Assembly: GCA_022647615.1 (NCBI GenBank)
Contig: JALCKZ010000001.1
Location: 918,178-982,177 of the forward strand
Length of the DNA stretch: 64,000 bases
Reading direction: 5' to 3'
DNA from: Bacteroidales bacterium
Lineage (GTDB): Bacteria > Bacteroidota > Bacteroidia > Bacteroidales > UBA932
Shown piece by piece: positions 43,531-53,667 of the stretch; position 1 is the stretch's first letter; each line of letters starts with the position of its first letter. The position numbers and the translations under genes were made by a program. Under the pieces are notes generated by a model that was given only the letters and a program-made list of their open reading frames with translations, did not search any database and was not told the origin of the DNA.

Positions 43531-43790
43531 ATTAAGAAAATCATCCTGATGTTATTGGGCGCTGTGCTGTTGTGGTCTTGCAATGAGCATGATTTTTTGC
43601 CGAACGACAGAGCGACTGTTTAGTATTCTTCTTTTACGGTGAGCGTGGATACTGTAAATAAGTTTTTTTCTAACGTCTAGACTAAATTATATCAAGAGGC
43701 GGGGAGGTGAACAATTTCACTTGGGAGATAGAAGAAGTTGATAATCCTACCGCTACCCAACTGAAGTACAGGAGCATTGTAGCAAAATAG
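43531..43790 (+). pseudogene. Remnant of the M61-like lipoprotein, second copy
   Basis: The signal peptide KKIILMLLGAVLLWSCNEHD (start codon ATT) is followed after ~20 codons by a stop, then ~80 bp of noise, then the C-terminal end TWEIEEVDNPTATQLKYRSI VAK, which matches the last residues of 25107-25923. Everything between is deleted. TATCTTTG at 43505-43512 is a promoter remnant and CTGTCGGGA lies at 43490-43498. Confidence 0.75.
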
Positions 43791-43821
43791 TTTTAATTAG
43801 TATTCAATTACAAATCAAGAT

Positions 43822-43843
43822 ATTATGAAAAAGTCCTCAAGTA
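43822..43843 (+). repeat. Family 1 element, single 22-bp end
   Basis: One complete terminal repeat (ending GTCCTCAAGTA). It supplies the start codon of the downstream lipoprotein. Confidence 0.75.
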
Positions 43844-44925
43844 AGATCCTTCTTCTTTTGTTGCTGTTTGGTGCGGTATTGGCCGGCGCATGCTCCAAGA
43901 GCGATGCAGATTCTGATGCGGGCGCCAAAACCCAAAAATATGTGATAAAACTGTCGGCGACACTAGATGATGACGGGAATAGTTCTGCCAATGGTGTTAG
44001 CGGTGCTGCGGGTGCTACAGGTGCTACAGGTGTTGCAGGCGTTGCCGGATTGTTGGGCGGTCAGGAGATTGACCTGGAGAGCGGCCTGCCTACAAAGGTC
44101 TCACTAGAAGACCCGGGGAGCGGTATGAATGTTTACTGGTCTCCGACGGATTCTATTAAGGTTGGGTATCCTTATTACTATAGCACTAGTTTTGATAGGG
44201 CTTCAAAGACTCTATTAACCACAAATAATTCTGGAACGTCTAAGTCTGCGAAATTTCAGGGGGAGCTTAGCATTTCTGTTGCTAACTATCCAATAACTCA
44301 AGATGATTCAGAAATAGATGCTTTTTATCCGGCCTCATTGACACTTGATACTCATTATTATAAATATGCAATTTTTAATCTTTCTTCTCAGTCCGGAAGA
44401 TTGCTCTCTTTTGGTATTCCAAGAAATGATGATGTGTACTCAAAAATTATTATGGGGGCTTCTTTTTCGTACATCGTATCTGGTTCTGACCAAAATACAA
44501 CAAAAGAAATTTCCGGGAATCTGAATTTCAAGCACTTAACGGCAATCCTCAAGATTAATGTTACCTTTGGTAGTGATTGTGCGTTCCTAGGGAATTTAAC
44601 TATCTCAACATCTGATAGCAATAATAAATTGATTGTTGCGGGCCAAACGGATGTTGCGGGAAACATTATCGGTACGCCAACGCGCGGAGATATGAACGTA
44701 AGTATAGGAACTTCCTCTATTATTTCTGCAAATGATAAACTTAATCCAATTTATGTTGCGGTATTTGGGCAAACACTTAATTCAGAGATAGTTATCACGG
44801 CGCATACAAGTGACAAAGGAGATTTGACCTATAAAACTTCATCAGTTTCAGGGAAGACGTTAGTGGGTGGAAATGTTTATACAATCAATCCATACGTGCA
44901 GGTTCCAAATACGCCTACTCCGTAA
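43825..44925 (+). CDS. Fimbrillin-like lipoprotein
   Basis: A 366-residue exported lipoprotein. The signal peptide MKKSSSKILLLLLLFGAVLA ends in a lipobox AGAC (Cys about 23). Residues about 58-78 are a Gly-x-y stretch (GAAGATGATGVAGVAGLLG), which is collagen-like but short. The body resembles FimA/Mfa-type fimbrillins: MNVYWSPTDSIKVGYPYYYS, NLNFKHLTAILKINVTFGSD, and a C-terminal GGNVYTINPYVQV strand. The first residues MKKSSSK are encoded by the end of a family 1 element, so the insertion reshaped the N-terminus or the element travels with it. It has no LRR part, unlike lipoproteins A-F. Confidence 0.8.
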   Translation: MKKSSSKILLLLLLFGAVLAGACSKSDADSDAGAKTQKYVIKLSATLDDDGNSSANGVSGAAGATGATGVAGVAGLLGGQEIDLESGLPTKVSLEDPGSGMNVYWSPTDSIKVGYPYYYSTSFDRASKTLLTTNNSGTSKSAKFQGELSISVANYPITQDDSEIDAFYPASLTLDTHYYKYAIFNLSSQSGRLLSFGIPRNDDVYSKIIMGASFSYIVSGSDQNTTKEISGNLNFKHLTAILKINVTFGSDCAFLGNLTISTSDSNNKLIVAGQTDVAGNIIGTPTRGDMNVSIGTSSIISANDKLNPIYVAVFGQTLNSEIVITAHTSDKGDLTYKTSSVSGKTLVGGNVYTINPYVQVPNTPTP

Positions 44926-44957
44926 AAACCCGCCAACTGCGGAAGTAAAAAAAATAA

Positions 44958-45515
44958 TTAATCCTCCAGTGCGTCAATCATGAATTCTGCAATGTCCTTG
45001 TAAAGGATGCCAAGGCGCTTGTTGTCCTTGACGCGGCTGTGGGCTTTGAATTTGTCTATGGACATGGTAATTACGGGATTACCTGTCGCGACCTCAACTA
45101 TTTCCGCAGTGCCGTCCATGATGCAGCCGCCGGCCGTGAAGGTTACTGCAAACTGGGATGCTATTCCGCTGCCAAGGTCTAAATGTGCAACGTGAATTAC
45201 TAATTTATATTTGGCGTCTTTAACTTGAGCAAGGTTTGAATTGCTTGTTGTTGAGATACCCAATTTTTTGCTCTTAAATGCATCTATAAAATATTCATAA
45301 CTCTGAATAGTCTCTTCATTTTTGCCTTGCGCCTTAATGAAAACATCTGAGCCTTGGCCTGTTACAGCTGTTTTAGTGTAATCAAATTCAAACGGGATTA
45401 CGCCGGCGTCTTTGATGGCGCTTGCGTTGCCTTTTGTGATTTTTACAGGATTGCCTGCAAATGAAGTTGTTGCAGCAATTAGTAATGCGCTGATAATTAG
45501 AGTTAGTTTTTTCAT
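44958..45515 (-). CDS. Exported hypothetical protein, 185 residues
   Basis: The signal peptide MKKLTLIISALLIAATTSFA is followed by a soluble domain of about 165 residues with alternating strands (DAKYKLVIHVAHLDLGSGIA, FTAGGCIMDGTAEIVEVATG). Periplasmic or secreted. I do not recognise the family. It lies 6 bp downstream of the radical SAM gene on the same strand, so it is probably cotranscribed. Confidence 0.8.
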   Translation of the reverse strand: MKKLTLIISALLIAATTSFAGNPVKITKGNASAIKDAGVIPFEFDYTKTAVTGQGSDVFIKAQGKNEETIQSYEYFIDAFKSKKLGISTTSNSNLAQVKDAKYKLVIHVAHLDLGSGIASQFAVTFTAGGCIMDGTAEIVEVATGNPVITMSIDKFKAHSRVKDNKRLGILYKDIAEFMIDALED

Positions 45516-45521
45516 ATAAGT

Positions 45522-46532
45522 TTATCTTTTTGTAAAGTTACAACCTTGAGTGAGGTTGAGTTCCTCCATCCGTTTCTCCAGCATTGTGCGCAGTTCTTGG
45601 TAACGTATTAGTCCCCAGGGTGTTTCATTGACAAAGCGCGGCGGCACTTCTCCGGCAAAACGGTCTATGTAAAATGTTGGTTTTAGTTTTGCGATGTATT
45701 TTGCAATGAAGTCTATGTATTCTTCTAGCGTGAATGTGATGAAATCCTGTCGCCGAGCTGCAAATTCTTGCTCCATTTGGGTGCCCTTGATGATTTGGAG
45801 CTGATGGAATTTGAGTGCTGTAAGCGGTAATGTATTAATTATTTGCGCTGAGGCATCCATTTCCTGTGCGGTCTCTCCCGGCAGTCCAAAAATGAAGTGC
45901 CCGCATTGCGTGATGCCGCGTTTTGCCGTCTCCTCAATTGCTCTGACTGCCGTTTCAAAATTGTGCCCGCGGTGGATGCGCTCCAGCGTTTTATCATATA
46001 CACTCTCTACGCCGTATTCTATGATTACAATTTTTTTATCAGATAATTCTTGTAGCCAATCAAGCTTCTCATTATCAATACAGTCCGGGCGCGTCCCAAT
46101 TACAATCCCGCGGATATCCGGATGGTTGAGCGCCTCTGTATAAATTTTCTTGAGCTGCTCCAGCGGCGCGTATGTATTTGAAAATGGCTGAAAATATGCA
46201 ATATACTGCTGCGCCTTATGATATCTCACTTTGTGAAATTCAATCCCTTCATCTATTTGCCTCCCGATAGATTTGTCTGGCGTGGAGTAGTTTGGATGGA
46301 ACGCGTCATTGTCACAGTACGTGCAACCACCCAGGCCGCTGCACGTTACCGTCTTATATTGTGGCTTGCTGTTTTTGGTATCATTATTTTGGATTCTATA
46401 CCGCGCGCTCTTTATAGATCCGTCGCGATTAGGACATGTGAATCCTGCATTCACAACAACCTTCTGCAGCCGGCATCCGTACCGCTCCGTAAAATAATTG
46501 ATAAAAGGATTATATCTGAGGTGCTGTTCCAT
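45522..46532 (-). CDS. Radical SAM protein, YhcC/TIGR01212 family
   Basis: A 336-residue enzyme starting MEQHLRYNPFINYFTERYGC. The 4Fe-4S cysteines are in VVVNAGFTCPNRDGS and GLGGCTYCDN, the arrangement specific to the TIGR01212 family. Downstream are GTRPDCIDNEKLDWLQELSD, EYGVESVYDKTLERIHRGHN and HFIFGLPGET. Function is not established for the family; an RNA modification role has been suggested for relatives. The frame opens at 46571, but those 13 residues come from a region next to the palindromic element, so I use 46532. Confidence 0.88.
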   Translation of the reverse strand: MEQHLRYNPFINYFTERYGCRLQKVVVNAGFTCPNRDGSIKSARYRIQNNDTKNSKPQYKTVTCSGLGGCTYCDNDAFHPNYSTPDKSIGRQIDEGIEFHKVRYHKAQQYIAYFQPFSNTYAPLEQLKKIYTEALNHPDIRGIVIGTRPDCIDNEKLDWLQELSDKKIVIIEYGVESVYDKTLERIHRGHNFETAVRAIEETAKRGITQCGHFIFGLPGETAQEMDASAQIINTLPLTALKFHQLQIIKGTQMEQEFAARRQDFITFTLEEYIDFIAKYIAKLKPTFYIDRFAGEVPPRFVNETPWGLIRYQELRTMLEKRMEELNLTQGCNFTKR

Positions 46533-46559
46533 TGGTTTCACAAAGATAATTAGATTCAG

Positions 46560-46688
46560 GTTGTGGCACAACTTTGAAAAAGTAATTGAAAGATAGAGTG
46601 TTACAGAAGGTCGCTATGCGGAAGATGGGGGTAGCGATGTTTTAGAAAGGTTTGATAATGAGGGTGTTTTACAAAGTTGTGCCACAAC
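46560..46688. mobile_element. RAYT-linked palindromic element (family 3), copy A
   Basis: The ends GTTGTGGCACAACTTTG and CAAAGTTGTGCCACAAC are inverted. Length 129 bp. The interior is shared with copies B and C (AATTGAAAGA, GGGTGTT, AGCGATGTTTT, GATAATGAGG). Confidence 0.8.
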
Positions 46689-46736
46689 GGGGGAATCTCT
46701 TGGAATAAGCAACGCTTGACGCGTAGCTTTTCCGCT

Positions 46737-46790
46737 CATATGGGCTACAATAATTTGCGCTGGCGCGCAATATATTGTTTAGCCCATATG
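46737..46790. repeat. Palindrome near the RAYT gene
   Basis: CATATGGGCTA at 46737 pairs with TAGCCCATATG at 46780; the inner part TGCGCTGGCGCGCA is also self-complementary. A neighbouring segment 46707-46738 (AAGCAACGC ... CGCGTAGCTTTTCCGCTCA) is inverted at 47160-47193. Confidence 0.7.
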
Positions 46791-46886
46791 CTTTTTTATT
46801 GGCTGGTAAGGGAAGTGAGGTTATGTGCGTTGTGAGGTGTTGCAATTGAGGGTTGACCTGCTGCGCAGGCAAATATATTTTTAAGA

Positions 46887-47012
46887 TTGTGCCACAACTT
46901 TGCAAAAATAATTGGAAACCAGGGTATTGCAGAAGAGCGCTGTGCAAAAATAAGGAGAACGATATTTTGTGGGATGTTGATAATGAGGAAGTTTTGCAAA
47001 GTTGTGGCAGAA
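46887..47012. mobile_element. RAYT-linked palindromic element (family 3), copy B
   Basis: The ends TTGTGCCACAACTTTGCAAA and TTTTGCAAAGTTGTGGCAGA are slightly degenerate at the right. Length 126 bp. Confidence 0.8.
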
Positions 47013-47107
47013 CATTAATTTAAATATACCTGCGAAGCAGGAACCTCTAAATTGCAATGCTGTTCTGCGCATTGCGGTAAAATTGTTTTTCTAGCGTTTT
47101 TATTTGC

Positions 47108-47161
47108 ATGTGGTCTTGACAACAGATTGTGCGATTTGCATAATTTGTTGAAGACCACATG
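47108..47161. repeat. Inverted repeat upstream of the RAYT gene
   Basis: CATGTGGTCTT and AAGACCACATG enclose 32 bp. The adjacent segment GAGCGGAAAAAGCTACGCG is the inverted partner of 46721-46738, so copy B is enclosed in a larger inverted structure. Confidence 0.65.
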
Positions 47162-47295
47162 AGCGGAAAAAGCTACGCGGACCGCGTTGCTTTTTACAAG
47201 AAATATTAAAAAAGTCAAATATACGAATTGGCTTGACATCAGGCTTTTATGGTTGTATATTGCAAAACTGAAACAAGTAAAAAACTATCGGGATT

Positions 47296-48105
47296 ATGAA
47301 AAGAAAAAGAGGAGAGAAAAGAGAGCAGTCCGGAATTCATCACGTGGCGTTTAGAGGGAATAATAGAAATGTGGTTTTCCTTGATGATTTGGATAGGATT
47401 AAGTTGCTGGAATTTTTGGGCAATGCACTTGAAAAGACGGGGAGCACTTTGATGGAGATTTGCATAATGACAAACCATTGCCATATAATGGTTGAGAGTC
47501 AGTCTATTACAAAGCTAATGAAACAATTCTTGCCGCGGTACAGCTTGTGGCATAATAAAAGATATGGTGAATCTGGAAGCCTTTTTAGTTCTCCCTTTAT
47601 TAGTTATCCAAAAGTGACGGAGGAGAATCTGTTGTATAACTGTGCTTATATTTTAAGGAATCCAATTGCAGCAGGCATGTGTGATGATGTCTGTGATTAT
47701 AAGTGGAGTTCAGTACATGTCCATTTTGGATGTAAAGATGTAGTTAGAGCTCGAATTCTTAAATATGTAGAAATTGATACTTCGCTGATTGATAGCAAGT
47801 TTAAAGATAAAAATGAGTTTGTAAATTATATTAATGCTATTCCGTCCGGGTTAAGAGAAAAATATAAGAGCAGACGTAGCGCATGGAATAAGTTGCCTTT
47901 TCAAGAGTTAATGAGGGCTGCACAGGGGTACATTGATGCTCATTTTGATGGTAAGAGATTGGGTGAGTTATCACTAAGAGAAAGTGATGAACTTGCAGTA
48001 CATTTATATAAAAACGTTGGTGGAACTACAAGCCAGATTGCCAGCATGGTTAAGGATTCTAGATATAGGATAAGAAAGATTTGTGGCACAACTTTGCAAA
48101 AATAA
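47296..48105 (+). CDS. REP-associated tyrosine transposase (RAYT, Y1 family)
   Basis: A 269-residue HUH/Y1 nuclease. The metal-binding HxH is His61/His63 in IMTNHCHIMVES. The likely catalytic Tyr118 is in CAYILRNPIAAGM, the position known from RAYTs. HVAFRGNNRNVVFLDD is the typical N-terminus. The C-terminal ~100 residues contain a DnaA-like helical part (TTSQIASMVKDSRYRIRKIC). RAYTs are single genes that cut and join hairpin-forming REP sequences. The last ~8 codons and the stop lie inside element copy C, and copies A and B are upstream, so enzyme and likely substrates are together. Confidence 0.9.
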   Translation: MKRKRGEKREQSGIHHVAFRGNNRNVVFLDDLDRIKLLEFLGNALEKTGSTLMEICIMTNHCHIMVESQSITKLMKQFLPRYSLWHNKRYGESGSLFSSPFISYPKVTEENLLYNCAYILRNPIAAGMCDDVCDYKWSSVHVHFGCKDVVRARILKYVEIDTSLIDSKFKDKNEFVNYINAIPSGLREKYKSRRSAWNKLPFQELMRAAQGYIDAHFDGKRLGELSLRESDELAVHLYKNVGGTTSQIASMVKDSRYRIRKICGTTLQK

Positions 48106-48207
48106 TTGAAAGACAGGGTGTTATAAAAGCGCGCTATGTTGGAAACGGGGGAGCGATGTTTGGGGAAGGGTTGATAATGAGGGCGTTTTGCAAAGTTGTG
48201 CCACAAC
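48081..48207. mobile_element. RAYT-linked palindromic element (family 3), copy C
   Basis: The ends TTGTGGCACAACTTTGCAAA and complement; length 127 bp. It overlaps the 3' end of the RAYT gene and its right end reaches into the guaB promoter. Confidence 0.85.
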
Positions 48208-48226
48208 AAGGTTTTTATTATCTTTG
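48195..48226 (+). promoter_or_regulatory. guaB promoter using an element-derived -33 box
   Basis: GTTG (48195-48198, in the right end of element C), 20 bp, TATCTTTG (48219-48226). The start codon is 22 bp downstream. Confidence 0.6.
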
Positions 48227-48247
48227 CGCAACTTCAAAAAAAAGCGT

Positions 48248-49800
<1,553 letters not shown>

Positions 49801-49937
49801 AAGGAACAATAATTAATTGACTCACGACAGAAATATTATAGTATAGAGAGGAATAGAAGCGAGCAGTTAATAAGGAGTATAAAAATTGATGGGAGATAAT
49901 AACTGTCGGGATAATAAGTTGAATACAAATATTTTAT

Positions 49938-51356
49938 ATGAATAAGGTTCTTAAAGTTTTTTGCAAGGGGTTATTAAAGAGCAGGCAAAGCGGAGCATTG
50001 TGGCTTGCTGTTGTTTTTGCTGCGGCATTGTTTGGTGCTAGCGGAACGGCGCAGGCGCAGGTGTATAAGAAGGGTCTGATTGACAAGACCGTAGCTATAG
50101 TAGGCAATGAGCCTATTATGTTGAGCCAGCTGGAGGATGAGGTGCAAATGATGCAGGCTCAGGGAGTTACATCTGACAAAAATATGCGCTGCCAGATTTT
50201 AGAGGGCATGCTTTCTGCAAAATTGTTTTTGAATCAGGCAAAGCTGGACAGTTTGAACGTACGTCCGGATCAGGTTGAGTCTGAGCTAAATGAAAGGCTG
50301 GATAAAGTTATGACTCAGCTTGGCGGAGAGAAGGAGACTGAGGCTTATTTTAAGAAACCTATTTTTAAGCTGAAGGAAGATTGGAGAGCGATTTTGAATG
50401 AGCAGAATCTTACTCAGCAAGAGCAGCAGCAAGTGATGAGATCTGTCGGTGAGCTTACACCTTCTGAGGTAAAAAGATTTTATAAGAAAGTTGACAAAGA
50501 TTCTCTTCCTATAGTTTCTACTCAATACAAGCTTAGCCAGATAGTGTTGTATCCTTCTAAGGAACAGGCAACTATGGCTGTGAAGGAGAAACTTTTGGAG
50601 TTCAGGCAGAGGGTTCTTAACGGAGAAAAATTCTCCATGCTTGCGGCACTTTATTCAGAGGATCCGGGCAGTGCGTTGCGCGGCGGTGAGCTGAGGATGG
50701 CTTCAAAAAATATTTATTGGCCTGCATTTTCAGATGCGGCAATGGCTCTAAAGCCGGGGCAGATTTCTCAAATTGTTGAGACTCCGGATGGTTTCCATCT
50801 TATTCAAATGATTGAGAAGGATGGTGATATGTTCAATGTGCGTCATATCCTTCTAAAGCCCAGGTACACAACAGCTGACAGGGATAAGGCATTTAAAACT
50901 TTGGACAGCATAAGGACAAAAGTTCAGCAGGACAGCATTACTTTTGAGAAGGCTGCGCGCTTCTATTCCCAGGATAGCAAGACAAGAGTTAACGGCGGCC
51001 AGATGGTAGATGAAAATAGCGGAAGCACTTATTTTGAGAAGGACCAGCTGAAGCCGGCAGATTATAACGTGCTAAAAGATATGAAGGTGGGCGATATTTC
51101 TGCACCGTTTGAATCTGCTGATAATGAGACTCGTGTAGGACACACTATTTACAAGATAATAAGATTGGACCAGATAATTCCTTCTCATACTGCAAATGCA
51201 AAAGATGACTTTACTGTAATTCAGAATATTGCAAATCAGGATAGGCAAACGGAAGCAATTAAGGAGTTTGTAGCTGAGAAGCAAAAGTCCACTTACATTA
51301 GAATTGATGACATGTTTAAAGACTGTCCGTTTGAAAGCAGCGGGTGGATTAAATAA
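49938..51356 (+). CDS. SurA-like periplasmic peptidyl-prolyl isomerase
   Basis: A 472-residue exported chaperone/PPIase. Signal sequence at about 20-42 (LAVVFAAALFGASGTAQAQ). The SurA N-domain follows (DKTVAIVGNEPIMLSQLEDE), then two parvulin domains at about 190-290 (LSQIVLYPSKEQATMAVKEK ... PGQISQIVETPDGFHLIQMI) and about 300-410 (FNVRHILLKPRY). It helps outer-membrane protein folding. CTGTCGGGA at 49903-49911 precedes it. The next gene overlaps its end by 50 bp, so both are probably translated from one mRNA. Confidence 0.9.
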   Translation: MNKVLKVFCKGLLKSRQSGALWLAVVFAAALFGASGTAQAQVYKKGLIDKTVAIVGNEPIMLSQLEDEVQMMQAQGVTSDKNMRCQILEGMLSAKLFLNQAKLDSLNVRPDQVESELNERLDKVMTQLGGEKETEAYFKKPIFKLKEDWRAILNEQNLTQQEQQQVMRSVGELTPSEVKRFYKKVDKDSLPIVSTQYKLSQIVLYPSKEQATMAVKEKLLEFRQRVLNGEKFSMLAALYSEDPGSALRGGELRMASKNIYWPAFSDAAMALKPGQISQIVETPDGFHLIQMIEKDGDMFNVRHILLKPRYTTADRDKAFKTLDSIRTKVQQDSITFEKAARFYSQDSKTRVNGGQMVDENSGSTYFEKDQLKPADYNVLKDMKVGDISAPFESADNETRVGHTIYKIIRLDQIIPSHTANAKDDFTVIQNIANQDRQTEAIKEFVAEKQKSTYIRIDDMFKDCPFESSGWIK

Positions 51357-53667
51357 ATATTTCAGGTTTTTCCCCTCTCTTTTTTTGTTCTGCATCGCGA
51401 CAGTTTTATTAAACGGCGCGGCAGCGGATAGCGCTTATGCTCAGAAGAATAGAGATAGGGACTCTTTGGTCAGACTTCTGGATGCAAGGTCTGCAGCTCT
51501 GATTGATAACATGAACGGAGTCTACAGGAAAGTTATAGGACCCGCCAGATTTTACCACAATAACACATACTTGCTTTGCGATTCTGCAATTTGGAATGTT
51601 GTCACCAATGTCATTGATGCAATGGGACATGTCCAAATAATACAGCAAACAACATATCTTGTCGGCGACCAGCTTACTTATCTTTCTGACCAAAATCTTG
51701 CTCAGTTTCGCGGGCAGATTGTTCAGCTTTATAATAGAAAGGGAGACCAGCTTAAAACCAAGTTTCTGGATTATAACACAAAGGACAGTATAGCAACGTT
51801 TTACAACGGCGGATGTTTGAGGGACAGCAAGGGAGATATCATAGAAGGAAGTTCCGGAACGTATAATGCAGGGAAGAAAGAGTTTGCATTTTACACAGAT
51901 GTGCAGATGTTTTCAGACTCAGTTTATGTGCGCAGTGACCAGGCTACTTATAATTCTCCGGCGGAACTTGCGACTTTTGGAATGCATACTACCGCATGGA
52001 AAGAGAGAGATACTCTTTACACAAATGATGGAGATTATCTGACAAAAACAGGGATGCTCTCATTCAAAAAAGACAACTACATTGCAACAAAAGATCAGGA
52101 GGTTTGGGGCAACATCATAAATTATTTTCGCAAGACAGGAAACGCGGAAATGTTTGGTAATGTGCAGATTAAGGACACGGCAAATTCTGCGATACTTATG
52201 GGCGACAGAGGAATTTACAATAGAAAACCCATGAGCGCAATAATGACTGAGAAGCCTGTTGCCGCAATGTACTCCCAGGAGAAGAGCGGCTATGATTCTT
52301 TAAAACGGCAGCCGATTTATAAGCTTGATACTTTGTTCCTTGCCGCGGATACTTTGAAAATGAGAGTGTTCCGCAGGTGTGACATTGACACCAATACAGT
52401 CAAGCAGTGCTGGGAGAGGAAGATGCTTGCTGACAGAGACCCTATGATACAGGTGGATTCTCTTAATGCTCAATACCTTGCAGCATACAAGAAAAATAAG
52501 AAGCTATTGGGCACTTTTGTAAATCCGTACAGTTATAAATTAAGTTCCTCCGGGAACAATGATTCAGGCGGAGGCAGAACAAATAATGTACGTGAAAACT
52601 CGGCGCCGGAAATGAAGCGTGATGCCGGTGCTGCGGCAGGTAAAAAGAATTTAAACGGATTAAATAATCCAAACGGACAGCTTGAAAATGATGAGCAGCA
52701 AAAGCCTGATACTGTGGGTAGTGCGGTGAAGATGCGGCTGGATAAAATTAGAAAGGACAGTCTGGCAACGGCAAGAAAGAAAGCTTTAATAGCAGCAGGT
52801 GATACATCCAAAGTTATGTTTATGGATGCGTACCATAAGGTGAAAATTTTCAAGAGCGATTTGCGCGGAAAGTGTGATTCTCTGGTTTATACAGGGATAG
52901 ACAGCATAGCAAGATTTTATTCAAACCCGGCTCTGTGGAATGAAGATAAGAACCAGTTTACCGCAGACAGCATTCAGCTCTCTATCCGTAATAATACAAT
53001 TTACAAAGGGAATCTGATTGAGAACGCATTCATCATTTCGCAAGAGGATTCCATTCATTTTGACCAGATTAAGAGCACGGAGATGGTTGCATATTTTAAG
53101 GATAATGACGTTTACAGATTTGACGCGCTTGGCGGAGCATCTGCGCTTTTATTCTTAAAAGAGAGGGACAGCGCAATCACTTTGATGAACCAGAAGGAGA
53201 GTAAAATTCTCTCCGCACATATAATTAACAGAAAAATTCAGCGCATAAAATATGTGGAGGATTTAAAGAGTGATGTGCGGCCAACTTATAAGCTCGCGAT
53301 AGATAAGCAACGTCTTAAGAATTTCAACTGGAGAATTTCTGAAATGCCGCGCAGCCGCTGGGAGCTGACTGACAGGAAGGTACACCCATCGGAGAGGGGA
53401 AGGCTAAGCAGCATTGCGTTCCCGGATTATCCCCAGACTAAAATTTATTTTCTAAAATCATACGAGGCTATAACCGCGCTAATCAAATCCATCAACAAAA
53501 AAATTGCTGCGGAAAACGCTGCGGAGGCCAAGCAGGCGGCAGAAGAACAGGCACGCAAAACTTCTAATAATAAACAAGTTGTACCAACTGATATTCAAAA
53601 TTCAAAACCTGCGGATGTTGAGAATGCTCAACCTGCAAGTGGTAAAAAGGTGAAACTTGTAAAGTAA
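51307..53667 (+). CDS. OstA-like protein (LptA/LptD N-domain family)
   Basis: About 786 residues. A hydrophobic signal (RFFPSLFLFCIATVLLNGAA) is followed by LptA/OstA-type beta-jellyroll repeats: NVVTNVIDAMGHVQIIQQTT, GDQLTYLSDQNLAQFRGQIV, DYNTKDSIATFYNGG, GTYNAGKKEFAFYTDVQM. Asn/Gly/Ala-rich and Lys-rich linkers lie at about 415-490, and the C-terminal ~60 residues are Ala/Gln/Lys-rich. Bacteroidetes OstA-like proteins are thought to act in LPS transport or outer-membrane assembly. The start at 51307 lies within surA; no other ATG precedes the signal sequence. Confidence 0.85.
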   Translation: MTCLKTVRLKAAGGLNKYFRFFPSLFLFCIATVLLNGAAADSAYAQKNRDRDSLVRLLDARSAALIDNMNGVYRKVIGPARFYHNNTYLLCDSAIWNVVTNVIDAMGHVQIIQQTTYLVGDQLTYLSDQNLAQFRGQIVQLYNRKGDQLKTKFLDYNTKDSIATFYNGGCLRDSKGDIIEGSSGTYNAGKKEFAFYTDVQMFSDSVYVRSDQATYNSPAELATFGMHTTAWKERDTLYTNDGDYLTKTGMLSFKKDNYIATKDQEVWGNIINYFRKTGNAEMFGNVQIKDTANSAILMGDRGIYNRKPMSAIMTEKPVAAMYSQEKSGYDSLKRQPIYKLDTLFLAADTLKMRVFRRCDIDTNTVKQCWERKMLADRDPMIQVDSLNAQYLAAYKKNKKLLGTFVNPYSYKLSSSGNNDSGGGRTNNVRENSAPEMKRDAGAAAGKKNLNGLNNPNGQLENDEQQKPDTVGSAVKMRLDKIRKDSLATARKKALIAAGDTSKVMFMDAYHKVKIFKSDLRGKCDSLVYTGIDSIARFYSNPALWNEDKNQFTADSIQLSIRNNTIYKGNLIENAFIISQEDSIHFDQIKSTEMVAYFKDNDVYRFDALGGASALLFLKERDSAITLMNQKESKILSAHIINRKIQRIKYVEDLKSDVRPTYKLAIDKQRLKNFNWRISEMPRSRWELTDRKVHPSERGRLSSIAFPDYPQTKIYFLKSYEAITALIKSINKKIAAENAAEAKQAAEEQARKTSNNKQVVPTDIQNSKPADVENAQPASGKKVKLVK

